Source: Akkermansiaceae bacterium
Lineage (GTDB): Bacteria; Verrucomicrobiota; Verrucomicrobiia; Verrucomicrobiales; Akkermansiaceae
Reading direction: 5' to 3'
Assembly (NCBI GenBank): GCA_018676385.1
Contig: JABHEX010000204.1
Coordinates: 1 to 19,493 of the forward strand
DNA length: 19,493 nt
The notes beneath the pieces were generated by a model. The model worked only from the letters and a program-made list of their open reading frames with translations. It was not told where the DNA came from and searched no databases. The translations under genes and the position numbers were made by a program. Below are positions 7,329-14,628 of this stretch, piece by piece (positions within the stretch are counted from its first letter, which is position 1; every line of letters begins with the position of its first letter).

Positions 7329-9401
7329 ATGAACCCCGTCATCACACCCCTCGCAGGCCTTGCAGGTCTGGGCATTGCATTTCTTATCCTGGCTAACCTA
7401 CTCAAACGCCCCGGTGGCGAAGGAAAGGTTAAAGCAATCGCCGAAAAGATCCACAAGGGTGCGATGGTATTTATGAAACGTGAATTCATACTCATCTCAT
7501 TTTTTGCTATTATTATTGCTGCGTTACTCTTCTTTTTCCAAGAGAGGGATTACGGAAAACATCAGTCTCTAGCATTTATTCTCGGATGCCTGGCATCCTC
7601 ATTCGCCGGATTTGTGGGTATGTTTACCGCAACCCGCGCCAACGTTCGCACTACTCTGGCAGCGCGAGACAATGGACAAGCTGACGCCCTCGGCGTGGCA
7701 TTCTTCGGCGGCTCAGTAATGGGACTTACCGTTGCATCAATGGGGTTGATTGGCCTTGGCGGTTTGTTCTTTTTTTATAGAGATAGTCCCCACGTCGCTG
7801 AAATTATGGAAGGCTTTGCTATGGGTGCTTCACTCGTAGCACTCTTTTACCGTGTCGGTGGCGGAATCTTCACGAAAGCCGCCGATGTGGGTGCTGATCT
7901 CGTTGGCAAAGTAGAGGCCGGTATTCCCGAGGACGATCCCCGCAATCCGGGTGTAATCGCCGACAATGTGGGCGACAACGTCGGTGATGTCGCCGGCATG
8001 GGCTCTGATATTTTTGAATCCTACTGTGGAGCACAGATTGCCACCATTGCTATCGCCGGTGCAATAGCTGCTGATGCTGTTAAAAAACCTGAGCAAAGTG
8101 CCGTATTCTTTGAGAAGCTAGGGATAACTGCAGACAAGGCACAAGACCTGATGTATCTGCCTCTGGCTCTCACCACCGTTGGTCTTCTATGCTCTGTTCT
8201 CGGCATACTACTCGTAAAGATGATGTCTGCAAAGAATCCAGCCAGCGCGCTACGTATTGGCACCATAGGATCTGCAATTATTTTCATCGTCGCCACATTT
8301 GGCTACACGGGCATGCAGGGACTTGGCTCTAACGTCGCACTAGCCGTGCTCTGCGGAGCTATGGGCGGAATCATCATTGGCTTAATCACTGAATACTACA
8401 CGGGCGGAAAACCTATTCGCGATATCGCTAAATCAGGGGAAACTGGGGTTGCCACAGTGATGATCAGCGGCCTGTCTGTCGGCCTCAAATCAGTTGCCAT
8501 TCCCCTGCTCACACTCGCCGCTACAATCTTTGTTTCTTACGAATTCGCAGGACTCTACGGTGTCGGCCTCGCAGCTGTAGGTATGCTCGGAACCGTAGGA
8601 ATCACCATGGCTATCGACGCCTATGGGCCAGTTGCCGATAATGCCGGCGGAATTGCCGAAATGAGCGCCATGGGTGAAGATACACGCAAGATCACTGACG
8701 GCCTCGATGCCGTTGGCAACACCACCGCCGCGATCGGTAAAGGTTTTGCCATCGGAGCAGCAGGTCTTGCTGCTCTCGCATTGATTACCGCTTTCATTAA
8801 AAAGTCTGGTGTTGGAGAAGGTTTCAACTTTGCTGATGAAGCTGTGTTGCGTACGTTTTTCGTTGGCCTTTTCATCGGCGGTATTGTCCCATTTCTTAAT
8901 GGAGCCATCACGATGGATGCCGTAGGTAGCGCTGCTTTTGAAATGATCAACGAAATCCGCCGTCAATTCCGCGAAATCCCTGGACTCCTAGAAGGTACGG
9001 GCGAACCCGACTCTGATAAGTGTGTGGACATCGCCACTCGCGCAGCCACAAAACGCATGATCATGCCTGCAATTCTGGCTGTAGGCACACCATTAGCCGT
9101 TGGTTTCGGCTTTAATGCTATTGGTGGTATTGGCGCTATCGCCCTCACTGGAACACTCTGCGGCTCACTGCTTGGTTGTATACTCATGGCACTTTTCATG
9201 TCCAATGCCGGCGGCGCTTGGGATAATGCCAAAAAATACGTTGAAGACGGCCATTTTGGTGGCAAAAACTCTGAAACTCATAAGGGCTGTGTTGTTGGCG
9301 ATACAGTGGGCGACCCCTTTAAAGATACATCGGGGCCATCTATGAATATTCTCATCAATGTGATGGCAATTGTTAGCCTAGTTATTGCACCCCTACTTTA
9401 A
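7329..9401 (+). CDS. hppA: K+-dependent membrane-bound pyrophosphatase (ion pump)
   Basis: The 690-residue, roughly 16-helix protein is a membrane pyrophosphatase, which couples hydrolysis of cytoplasmic PPi to ion pumping across the inner membrane. The catalytic signatures are complete: DVGADLVGK at 186-194, EDDPRNPGVIADNVGDNVGD at 201-220, and GDTVGDPFKDTSGPS at 657-671, with the Asp and Lys residues that bind Mg-PPi. The loop GNTTAA (463-468) has Ala where K+-independent enzymes have Lys, so it should be K+-dependent. K+-dependent enzymes include Na+ pumps, H+ pumps and dual Na+/H+ pumps; I cannot choose among these from the sequence. Length is normal. It is a single-gene unit with gene-free stretches on both sides. 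Confidence 0.96.
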   Translation: MNPVITPLAGLAGLGIAFLILANLLKRPGGEGKVKAIAEKIHKGAMVFMKREFILISFFAIIIAALLFFFQERDYGKHQSLAFILGCLASSFAGFVGMFTATRANVRTTLAARDNGQADALGVAFFGGSVMGLTVASMGLIGLGGLFFFYRDSPHVAEIMEGFAMGASLVALFYRVGGGIFTKAADVGADLVGKVEAGIPEDDPRNPGVIADNVGDNVGDVAGMGSDIFESYCGAQIATIAIAGAIAADAVKKPEQSAVFFEKLGITADKAQDLMYLPLALTTVGLLCSVLGILLVKMMSAKNPASALRIGTIGSAIIFIVATFGYTGMQGLGSNVALAVLCGAMGGIIIGLITEYYTGGKPIRDIAKSGETGVATVMISGLSVGLKSVAIPLLTLAATIFVSYEFAGLYGVGLAAVGMLGTVGITMAIDAYGPVADNAGGIAEMSAMGEDTRKITDGLDAVGNTTAAIGKGFAIGAAGLAALALITAFIKKSGVGEGFNFADEAVLRTFFVGLFIGGIVPFLNGAITMDAVGSAAFEMINEIRRQFREIPGLLEGTGEPDSDKCVDIATRAATKRMIMPAILAVGTPLAVGFGFNAIGGIGAIALTGTLCGSLLGCILMALFMSNAGGAWDNAKKYVEDGHFGGKNSETHKGCVVGDTVGDPFKDTSGPSMNILINVMAIVSLVIAPLL

Positions 9402-9844
9402 GGCATTAGACCTAAATACTGAGTATCCAAACGCTATTTATAAGATGATATCGCAGGGTGATCAGCAGCCTAAATCTGTCATGCCGCTGATACCTCCCAC
9501 GAGACCTTGATGCACGTCCACGTAACAATCATTGCTTAGCTCTTTGGTTGCTATGGGTGTTTATTCGACTACACCACCAATCTTATAATAATGAGGAAAA
9601 GTAACTGGTAGAATTTTCGAGCAGATTTTGTTCTTTATCAAGGAACGTTGAAGAAATGGTGCGTGCACCAAGACTGAGAAAGTGACACAGAGAAAGAATC
9701 AAAGCTATCGAAACCTTTTCCCATAGAAGCGGATTTTTAAACTATATCACCTCAAATTTCACTAGATAGTTTTTTGAGTTGGCATTATTAATAAGATCGC
9801 ACACTGCTAAAATGCGGTGCAATCGTTCCATCAATATTATGCTA

Positions 9845-9880
9845 ACAAAAAATGAGGATCCGCTTGCGCAGATCCCCATT
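9845..9880 (-). terminator. Rho-independent terminator of the TorF-like gene
   Basis: On the minus strand AATGGGGATC (9880-9871) pairs with GATCCTCATT (9860-9851), ten pairs with one G-T, and the loop contains a further CGC/GCG. A run of six T (9852-9847) follows, two of them within the stem. It lies about 50 bases after the stop codon. Confidence 0.8.
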
Positions 9881-9893
9881 TACTCCAGACAAA

Positions 9894-9910
9894 CGGATGT
9901 AAAACATCCG
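9894..9910 (-). terminator. Hairpin just after the TorF-like gene
   Basis: CGGATGT and ACATCCG form a perfect 7-base-pair stem with a 3-base loop, starting 22 bases after the stop codon. Only a short TTTG follows on the minus strand, so on its own it is a weak terminator. It may instead protect the mRNA 3' end ahead of the stronger terminator. Confidence 0.5.
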
Positions 9911-9932
9911 CAGAAGATTAAAATACAGTTTA

Positions 9933-10679
9933 TTAGAATGAGTAGCTGAGAACGACACCACCTAAAAATAGGTCTTCACTCTTGCCATCTTCACTGTTCG
10001 CGAAATCACTATCTGCTGCTACATATTTCACATATGGAGTCAGAGTAGTGTTATCACAGATTTGCCATGGCACTGAGATACTAGCAAAGTAGTGATTCAT
10101 CCCCTTGAGGGATGATCCATCTACGTGACCATTATATTCAAAACTATAAGCAGCACCTGCAGAGAGATCGATACTTAAGCAAGAATTGTTAGGAACTTCG
10201 ATGCTTTTCGTAACTTCAAATTCGAGATAACCAGCGTCAAATGCATCGGTGTCATGGTAATAAGTCAAACCAAGTCCGATACCGTTGTCGAGCTCGGTAG
10301 CCAGACCAAAGTAAACCTCATGCGTATCGCCGTTGGTAGTTCCGGGAAACACGTAGTATGTGTAACCCAAACTTACATCAATATTACCGAAAGATTTATC
10401 CAGTCCAACATAGAGATCTAGCTCATCAAATGCTGTGTTTGCCTTATTACCATCGCTGTCCTGATACCAGACACCTCCCGACAAATTGATACCACTACCT
10501 AGTTCGGTACTGAAATCAACCCCGGCTTCAATCATGTCATCACCGAAGTCAACACCTCGGAATTCATAGATTGAGTGGTAACCAGCGTGAACTTCGAATT
10601 CAACTTCAGCTGAGGCTGGCACTGCGGTAAAGGCAAGAAGCCCGCCGCCCATCATTATGCTTTGTAACGTATGTTTCAT
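9933..10679 (-). CDS. TorF-like outer-membrane beta-barrel protein
   Basis: The 248-residue protein has a signal peptide (MKHTLQSIMMGGGLLAFTAVPASA, cleavage before Glu25). The mature part alternates polar and hydrophobic/aromatic residues in strands such as FEVHAGYHSIYEFRGVDFG, IDVSLGYTYYVFPGTTNGD and LTPYVKYVAADSDF, and ends VVLSYSF. A C-terminal Phe is the usual signal for insertion of outer-membrane barrels. The YEFRGVDFGDD opening and overall pattern fit the TorF/Gcw_chp putative porins. It lies downstream of ammonium transporter 1 on the same strand, but separated by a strong terminator and with its own sigma-54 promoter. This suggests a channel used under nitrogen limitation, perhaps for ammonium or small amines; the substrate is inference. 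Confidence 0.82.
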   Translation of the reverse strand: MKHTLQSIMMGGGLLAFTAVPASAEVEFEVHAGYHSIYEFRGVDFGDDMIEAGVDFSTELGSGINLSGGVWYQDSDGNKANTAFDELDLYVGLDKSFGNIDVSLGYTYYVFPGTTNGDTHEVYFGLATELDNGIGLGLTYYHDTDAFDAGYLEFEVTKSIEVPNNSCLSIDLSAGAAYSFEYNGHVDGSSLKGMNHYFASISVPWQICDNTTLTPYVKYVAADSDFANSEDGKSEDLFLGGVVLSYSF

Positions 10680-10694
10680 AATCCCCTTAGCTCA

Positions 10695-10710
10695 AGCAGA
10701 TATCGTGCCA
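10695..10710 (-). promoter_or_regulatory. Sigma-54 promoter of the TorF-like gene
   Basis: The minus strand reads TGGCACGATATCTGCT, matching the sigma-54 consensus (TGGCACG-N4-TTGCT) at every specified base but one, with the required GG-N10-GC spacing. Placing C10696 at -12 puts +1 near 10684, only about 5 bases before the ATG at 10679, so the transcript would be almost leaderless. Confidence 0.82.
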
Positions 10711-10721
10711 ACCCATACAAT

Positions 10722-10754
10722 AAAAAACCGAAGCCCCTTAAATTGGGGCTCCGG
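10722..10754 (-). terminator. Rho-independent terminator of ammonium transporter 1
   Basis: On the minus strand CCGGAGCCCC (10754-10745) pairs with GGGGCTTCGG (10737-10728) around a 7-base loop, then six T follow (10727-10722). It sits 27 bases after the stop codon and just upstream of the TorF-like gene's promoter, so it separates the two transcripts. Confidence 0.93.
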
Positions 10755-10781
10755 CATTTATTGCTGTATGATTGCAGCGTC

Positions 10782-12080
10782 TTAAGCTTCCCAGTTGTAG
10801 GCTTCCTCACCGTGTTCAGCGCGGTCTAGACCACCGTGCTCCACATCCTCTTCAACGCGGATGTCTCCACAAATTAGCTTGGCGGCGTATAGTCCAATAA
10901 TTGAGGCTATGGCACTCCATAGAATCGTCACCACAATACTCTTACCCTGAACGATCACCTGGGCAAAATCGCCACTGCCATCACGGATAAACCATCCAGT
11001 GAGCAGGGCCCCCACGATACCACCGATGCCGTGGACTCCGAAAACATCCAAACTATCGTCGTAGCCAAGCGCATGCTTCAGTTTGGTTGCTGCAAAATAA
11101 CAGACTAGGCTAGAAATAGCACCGATCACCAAGGCTCCCATAATTCCAGCCGTACCAGCGGCAGGTGTAATGGCGACCAATCCAGCAACCGCACCGGTAG
11201 CCGCACCAACTGCAGTAGGCTTTTTGGCAATGATCCACTCAAGAGCCATCCAGACGACCACAGCCGCAGCGGTGGCAACCTGTGTCGTTAGCATGGCCAT
11301 TCCTGCACCAGTATCAGCCGCCAACTGACTGCCTGCATTAAATCCAAACCAACCAACCCACAGCAATGCTGCTCCGATAAGCACGAAAGGAACATTGTGG
11401 GGCACCAACGCAGGGCCGGGATAACCCCTCCTCTTTCCAAGAAAGATGCATGCCACGAGACCTGCAATGCCTGCGTTGATATGCACAACGTTTCCACCTG
11501 CGAAATCTATTGCACCCCAACTGTGCAAAAGCCCACCGCCCCAAACCATGTGCCACATTGGTAGGTAAGATAATAACGTCCAAATTATAGTGAAAATCAA
11601 AATAGCAGAGAATTTCATTCTCTCTGCAAAGGCGCCCACAATGAGCGCAGGACTAATGATTATGAAGGTCATCTGGAACATGACAAATACGCTTTCAGGA
11701 ATCGTCCCTGATAAGGGACCATTGCCATCTTCTGTAGATGAGATGTGGTCGAGAAAAAGCTTTGAGCTATCCCAACCGATTAGCCCGTGCCAGGAATCAC
11801 CTGTTGCAATGGCATAGCCAAAAATCACCCAAAGTATCGACATCACTCCAGCAATGGCGAAACACTGCACAAAAATACTTAACACGTTTTTACCACGCAC
11901 AAGGCCACCGTAAAATAACGCTAGACCTGGTAGACACATCAACAAAACAAGCAGTGATGCCACTAGCATCCAAGCTGTATCGCCACTATTAAGCTCTGAA
12001 GTTTCTTCTGCAGCCATGAGTAATGGCGCAGACATAATTAGTAAGAATGGCAGCAGCCACAGGGTCTTCGATTGTTTCAT
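10782..12080 (-). CDS. amt: Ammonium transporter 1 (Amt family)
   Basis: The 432-residue inner-membrane protein has a cleavable N-terminal signal sequence (to about residue 23) followed by about 11 membrane helices, the normal Amt plan. Key features are visible: FQMTF near 135-139 (Phe-gate region), MVWGGG at 178-183, Asp192 in DFAGG, and the paired pore histidines at His200 (VVHINAG) and His350 (GVHGIGG). The C-terminal tail ends with the conserved GLDRAEHGEEAYN, which in Amt proteins interacts with the regulator PII (GlnK); no glnK is present in the window. It should bring in ammonium when nitrogen is scarce. It is transcribed from a perfect sigma-54 promoter, divergently from transporter 2, and ends at a strong terminator. 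Confidence 0.96.
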   Translation of the reverse strand: MKQSKTLWLLPFLLIMSAPLLMAAEETSELNSGDTAWMLVASLLVLLMCLPGLALFYGGLVRGKNVLSIFVQCFAIAGVMSILWVIFGYAIATGDSWHGLIGWDSSKLFLDHISSTEDGNGPLSGTIPESVFVMFQMTFIIISPALIVGAFAERMKFSAILIFTIIWTLLSYLPMWHMVWGGGLLHSWGAIDFAGGNVVHINAGIAGLVACIFLGKRRGYPGPALVPHNVPFVLIGAALLWVGWFGFNAGSQLAADTGAGMAMLTTQVATAAAVVVWMALEWIIAKKPTAVGAATGAVAGLVAITPAAGTAGIMGALVIGAISSLVCYFAATKLKHALGYDDSLDVFGVHGIGGIVGALLTGWFIRDGSGDFAQVIVQGKSIVVTILWSAIASIIGLYAAKLICGDIRVEEDVEHGGLDRAEHGEEAYNWEA

Positions 12081-12172
12081 AATGATATTTATTGAGTTTC
12101 TAATAACGCAGGCTACCTCGAAAAAAGTTTTTCTATTTAATCAAGAGAGCCATCGCGCGCGTGTGAAATTAT

Positions 12173-12188
12173 AGCAAACACCGTGCCA
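12173..12188 (-). promoter_or_regulatory. Sigma-54 promoter of ammonium transporter 1
   Basis: The minus strand reads TGGCACGGTGTTTGCT, a match to TGGCACG-N4-TTGCT at every specified position. With C12174 at -12, transcription would start near 12162, leaving a leader of about 82 bases before the ATG at 12080. Confidence 0.92.
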
Positions 12189-12228
12189 ACTTTTAATCAC
12201 TACCCCAAAAATACATCACAGCTAATTC

Positions 12229-12244
12229 TGGCACAACTCATGCT
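12229..12244 (+). promoter_or_regulatory. Sigma-54 promoter of ammonium transporter 2
   Basis: The plus strand reads TGGCACAACTCATGCT, with the exact GG-N10-GC spacing and two differences from the consensus (A for the last G of TGGCACG, A for the first T of TTGCT). The predicted start is near 12255, 17 bases before the ATG at 12272. It is divergent from the perfect site 40 bases to the left. Confidence 0.8.
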
Positions 12245-12271
12245 GTAACTTGGCTGAATTAGTCAAATACT

Positions 12272-13762
12272 ATGATGAAAAACACTATCAAACTAACACT
12301 CCTGATGTGCCTTACTGCACTTGTCAGTCTGTCACCCGCCGCCCATGCAGAAACCATCGACCCAACGACCGATGAATACCACGTTACCCAAGAAATGCTC
12401 GATCCTGATCATGACGAGTATGACGAGGGTGCAGTCGACCTCATCGGTAAAAGTATCTATAAGTTTATGCAATTTGGCGGTGACACCGCAAGCCTCTCTG
12501 CTGAACAAAAAGCTGCAGCAGAGGGATATTATGACCGCTATGAAGATGCACCATTCTTCGGCCTATCTAACGTATGGATACTCCTCTGTGCGTTTCTCGT
12601 TTTCATCATGCACCTTGGTTTCTCGTGCATCGAATCCGGCCTCTGTCAGCGCAAAAATACAGTTAACATACTGTTCAAGAATGTATTCATCATCTGTTCA
12701 GGTTTAGTCCTATACGCTGTCTATGGATTTAATGCTATGTATCCGGGAGATTTTAATAGTTTCTTTTCCTTTGGATCACAAATAACCAATGCCGACTACG
12801 GTAGCACTGATCTTTCGTACGGCGGCACAGGTTTATGCCAAACAGGTTTTGCCGACTTCATATTCCAGGCTATGTTTGCAGCCACTGCCGCCACCATTGT
12901 ATCAGGTGCCGTTGCTGAGCGTGTAAAACTGCCTAGTTTCATGATTTTCGCAGCGCTTCTTGTAGGCTTCGCATACCCAATCACAGGTAGCTGGAAGTGG
13001 GGAGGTGGATTCCTCGATGAAATGGGCTTCTACGACTTTGCCGGTTCGTCAGTCGTTCATGGGTTCGGCGGTTTTGCTGCACTCGCATGTGTTCTAGTTT
13101 TAGGGCCACGGAAAGGTAAATACACTCCAGATGGTGTGAAGCCCATTCTCCCATCAAACATGCCTCTTGCCACCATCGGTGCATTTCTTCTCTGGTTTGG
13201 CTGGTTTGGCTTCAATGGAGGCTCCGTTCTCTCAGCTGACCCAAGCTCAATTTCATATGTGATTGTTACCACATCCTTAGGTGCTGCAGCTGGCGGTCTT
13301 GGGTGCATGTTCTTCTCTTGGATCACTCTCAAAAAGCCTGATCTCTCTATGTCACTGAATGGTATCCTTGCTGGTCTAGTTGGTGTAACCGCAGGAGCTG
13401 ACCAACTCACATTAATTGGAGCTGTTATAGCTGGCGGAATAGCCGGTGTGCTTGTAGTCATCTCAGTTCTTTTCCTCGACAAGATCAAGGTAGACGATCC
13501 AGTAGGCGCTATTTCAGTGCACGGAACATGTGGAATATGGGGAACCATTTGTATAGGCCTTCCTTTTCTTACCAAAGAAGGAGTTGAAACATCATTTTTC
13601 ACTCAACTCATCGGAACCATATCCATTGGCGCCTTCGCATTTGCCTTCTCATTCATCGTATTCTCAATAATCAAAGTGATCCTAGGCGTTCGCGTTGACG
13701 AAACAGAGGAGGCAGAAGGTCTTGATGTAGCAGAACACGGTGCTCCAGCATACAATCCATAA
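12272..13762 (+). CDS. amt: Ammonium transporter 2 (Amt family, with extra periplasmic N-terminal segment)
   Basis: This 496-residue paralogue is clearly different from transporter 1. A signal peptide (cleavage about residue 26, AHA) is followed by about 70 residues of acidic, Asp/Glu/Tyr-rich segment that transporter 1 lacks, before the first channel helix at about 100. The channel retains FQAMFA (198-203), WKWGGG (241-246), Asp255 in DFAGSS, and the paired histidines His263 (VVHGFGG) and His417 (SVHGTCG). The tail EGLDVAEHGAPAYNP keeps the Amt C-terminal motif. The region FSCIESGLCQRKNTVNILFKN marks a separate Amt subgroup. It probably has different affinity or regulation from transporter 1. 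It is expressed from its own sigma-54 promoter and ends at a strong terminator. Confidence 0.95.
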   Translation: MMKNTIKLTLLMCLTALVSLSPAAHAETIDPTTDEYHVTQEMLDPDHDEYDEGAVDLIGKSIYKFMQFGGDTASLSAEQKAAAEGYYDRYEDAPFFGLSNVWILLCAFLVFIMHLGFSCIESGLCQRKNTVNILFKNVFIICSGLVLYAVYGFNAMYPGDFNSFFSFGSQITNADYGSTDLSYGGTGLCQTGFADFIFQAMFAATAATIVSGAVAERVKLPSFMIFAALLVGFAYPITGSWKWGGGFLDEMGFYDFAGSSVVHGFGGFAALACVLVLGPRKGKYTPDGVKPILPSNMPLATIGAFLLWFGWFGFNGGSVLSADPSSISYVIVTTSLGAAAGGLGCMFFSWITLKKPDLSMSLNGILAGLVGVTAGADQLTLIGAVIAGGIAGVLVVISVLFLDKIKVDDPVGAISVHGTCGIWGTICIGLPFLTKEGVETSFFTQLIGTISIGAFAFAFSFIVFSIIKVILGVRVDETEEAEGLDVAEHGAPAYNP

Positions 13763-13785
13763 GCGTAAAATTTCATAGCTACGCT

Positions 13786-13818
13786 ACCGGGAGGGGTTCA
13801 GACCCTCCCGGTTTTTTT
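13786..13818 (+). terminator. Rho-independent terminator of ammonium transporter 2
   Basis: ACCGGGAGGG (13786-13795) pairs perfectly with CCCTCCCGGT (13803-13812) around a 7-base loop, followed by a run of T to 13818. It starts 24 bases after the stop codon and isolates the coaX unit downstream. Confidence 0.95.
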
Positions 13819-13880
13819 GTATCCGGTACTTCCCAAAGCACCACCCACCACTCTATGTTCTTTGAGAAGATACAGCGATT

Positions 13881-14624
13881 ATGACTTTTCTCCTTGTCGA
13901 TAACTCCAATACGCGAACCAAATTTGCCACAGCCTCGGCAGAGACACTCAGCGGGTGGCAGAGTATTATACCTACAAAAAATATTACCGAAGATAATCTG
14001 GAATCATTACTTTCTGACCAATCTTGGGATGCTGCCATCGTGAGTTCGGTTGTACCAGAAAAATCTTATATTCTCGAATCTTACTTCGGCAAAATAGGTC
14101 CTTGCCTGATGATTAGCCACCAGAGCAACCTCCCGATCGATATCGACTACCCGAAGCCTGCGCAAATCGGCGCTGATCGACTCGCCAATGCTGCCGCAGC
14201 CTTCACTCTATTTGGAAGCCCATGCGTGGTGTTGGATTTTGGCACAGCTGTGACTTTTGATATAATTTCCAAAGGTAAAGAAAAGAGCCTCTACCAAGGA
14301 GGCGTGATTGCACCTGGCCTCGCCTCCATGACGGAAGGACTCGCGCGTCGAACCGCACTTCTGCCGCACATCCAGCTCGAGGAGCCTAAAAACGTAATTG
14401 GTAAGTCTACCGAGGAGGCAATGCTCGCAGGAGCTATTTATGGTTACCGTGGACTAGTTCGGGAAATACTTGCCCAGATCGAAAAAGAACTCCAAGAAAC
14501 CCCTACTATAATAGCAACAGGCGGAGATGCAGCGCTTATCATCAAAGGACTCCCAGAGATATGTCATCACTCACCGCAACTTACTCTTGAAGGGTTAAGA
14601 ATTATCGCCAACCTACATTTTTAA
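13881..14624 (+). CDS. coaX: Type III pantothenate kinase
   Basis: CoaX phosphorylates pantothenate, the first step of coenzyme A synthesis in the cytoplasm. The 247-residue length is typical. Visible hallmarks are the N-terminal phosphate loop VDNSNTRTKF (6-15), the pantothenate-side IGADR (96-100), the second phosphate motif DFGTAVTFD (119-127), GGVIAPGL (140-147), and ATGGDA (212-217) near the C terminus, all in the order expected for this ASKHA-fold kinase. Type III enzymes usually need a monovalent cation and are insensitive to CoA feedback; this is family knowledge. The stop is 4 bases before the ROK kinase ATG, so the two form an operon. No other CoA gene is in view. Confidence 0.93.
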   Translation: MTFLLVDNSNTRTKFATASAETLSGWQSIIPTKNITEDNLESLLSDQSWDAAIVSSVVPEKSYILESYFGKIGPCLMISHQSNLPIDIDYPKPAQIGADRLANAAAAFTLFGSPCVVLDFGTAVTFDIISKGKEKSLYQGGVIAPGLASMTEGLARRTALLPHIQLEEPKNVIGKSTEEAMLAGAIYGYRGLVREILAQIEKELQETPTIIATGGDAALIIKGLPEICHHSPQLTLEGLRIIANLHF

Positions 14625-14628
14625 ACAA

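Larger units (their letters stand above)
9402..9932. other. Gene-free region between hppA and the TorF-like gene
   Basis: No reading frame of note occurs on either strand. Visible items are a palindrome TGGTGCGTGCACCA (9657-9670), a plus-strand TATAAT (9584-9589) with no gene after it, and an imperfect hairpin GATCGCAC (9795-9802) with GTGCAATC (9817-9824). The two hairpins at the right end serve the TorF-like gene. No terminator was found directly after hppA. The middle may be decayed sequence or hold a small RNA; neither is demonstrated. Confidence 0.55.

Noticed and set aside
8490..8966. 158-codon minus-strand frame inside hppA
   Set aside because: It lies antisense to a strongly conserved part of hppA, its translation has no recognisable domain, and it is explained by codon bias of the real gene.
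9657..9670. Palindrome TGGTGCGTGCACCA as an NtrC binding site
   Set aside because: The half-sites are in the opposite order and spacing to the NtrC consensus (TGCACC-N5-GGTGCA), and it lies downstream of, not upstream of, the sigma-54 genes.
12081..12271. NtrC-type enhancer between the divergent ammonium transporters
   Set aside because: I looked for paired TGCACC/GGTGCA half-sites and found none. The activator site, if present, is different from the enterobacterial consensus or lies inside a gene.
13057..13602. 181-codon minus-strand frame inside ammonium transporter 2
   Set aside because: Antisense to conserved Amt helices; the low-complexity Pro/Ser/Thr-rich product is typical of a shadow frame.
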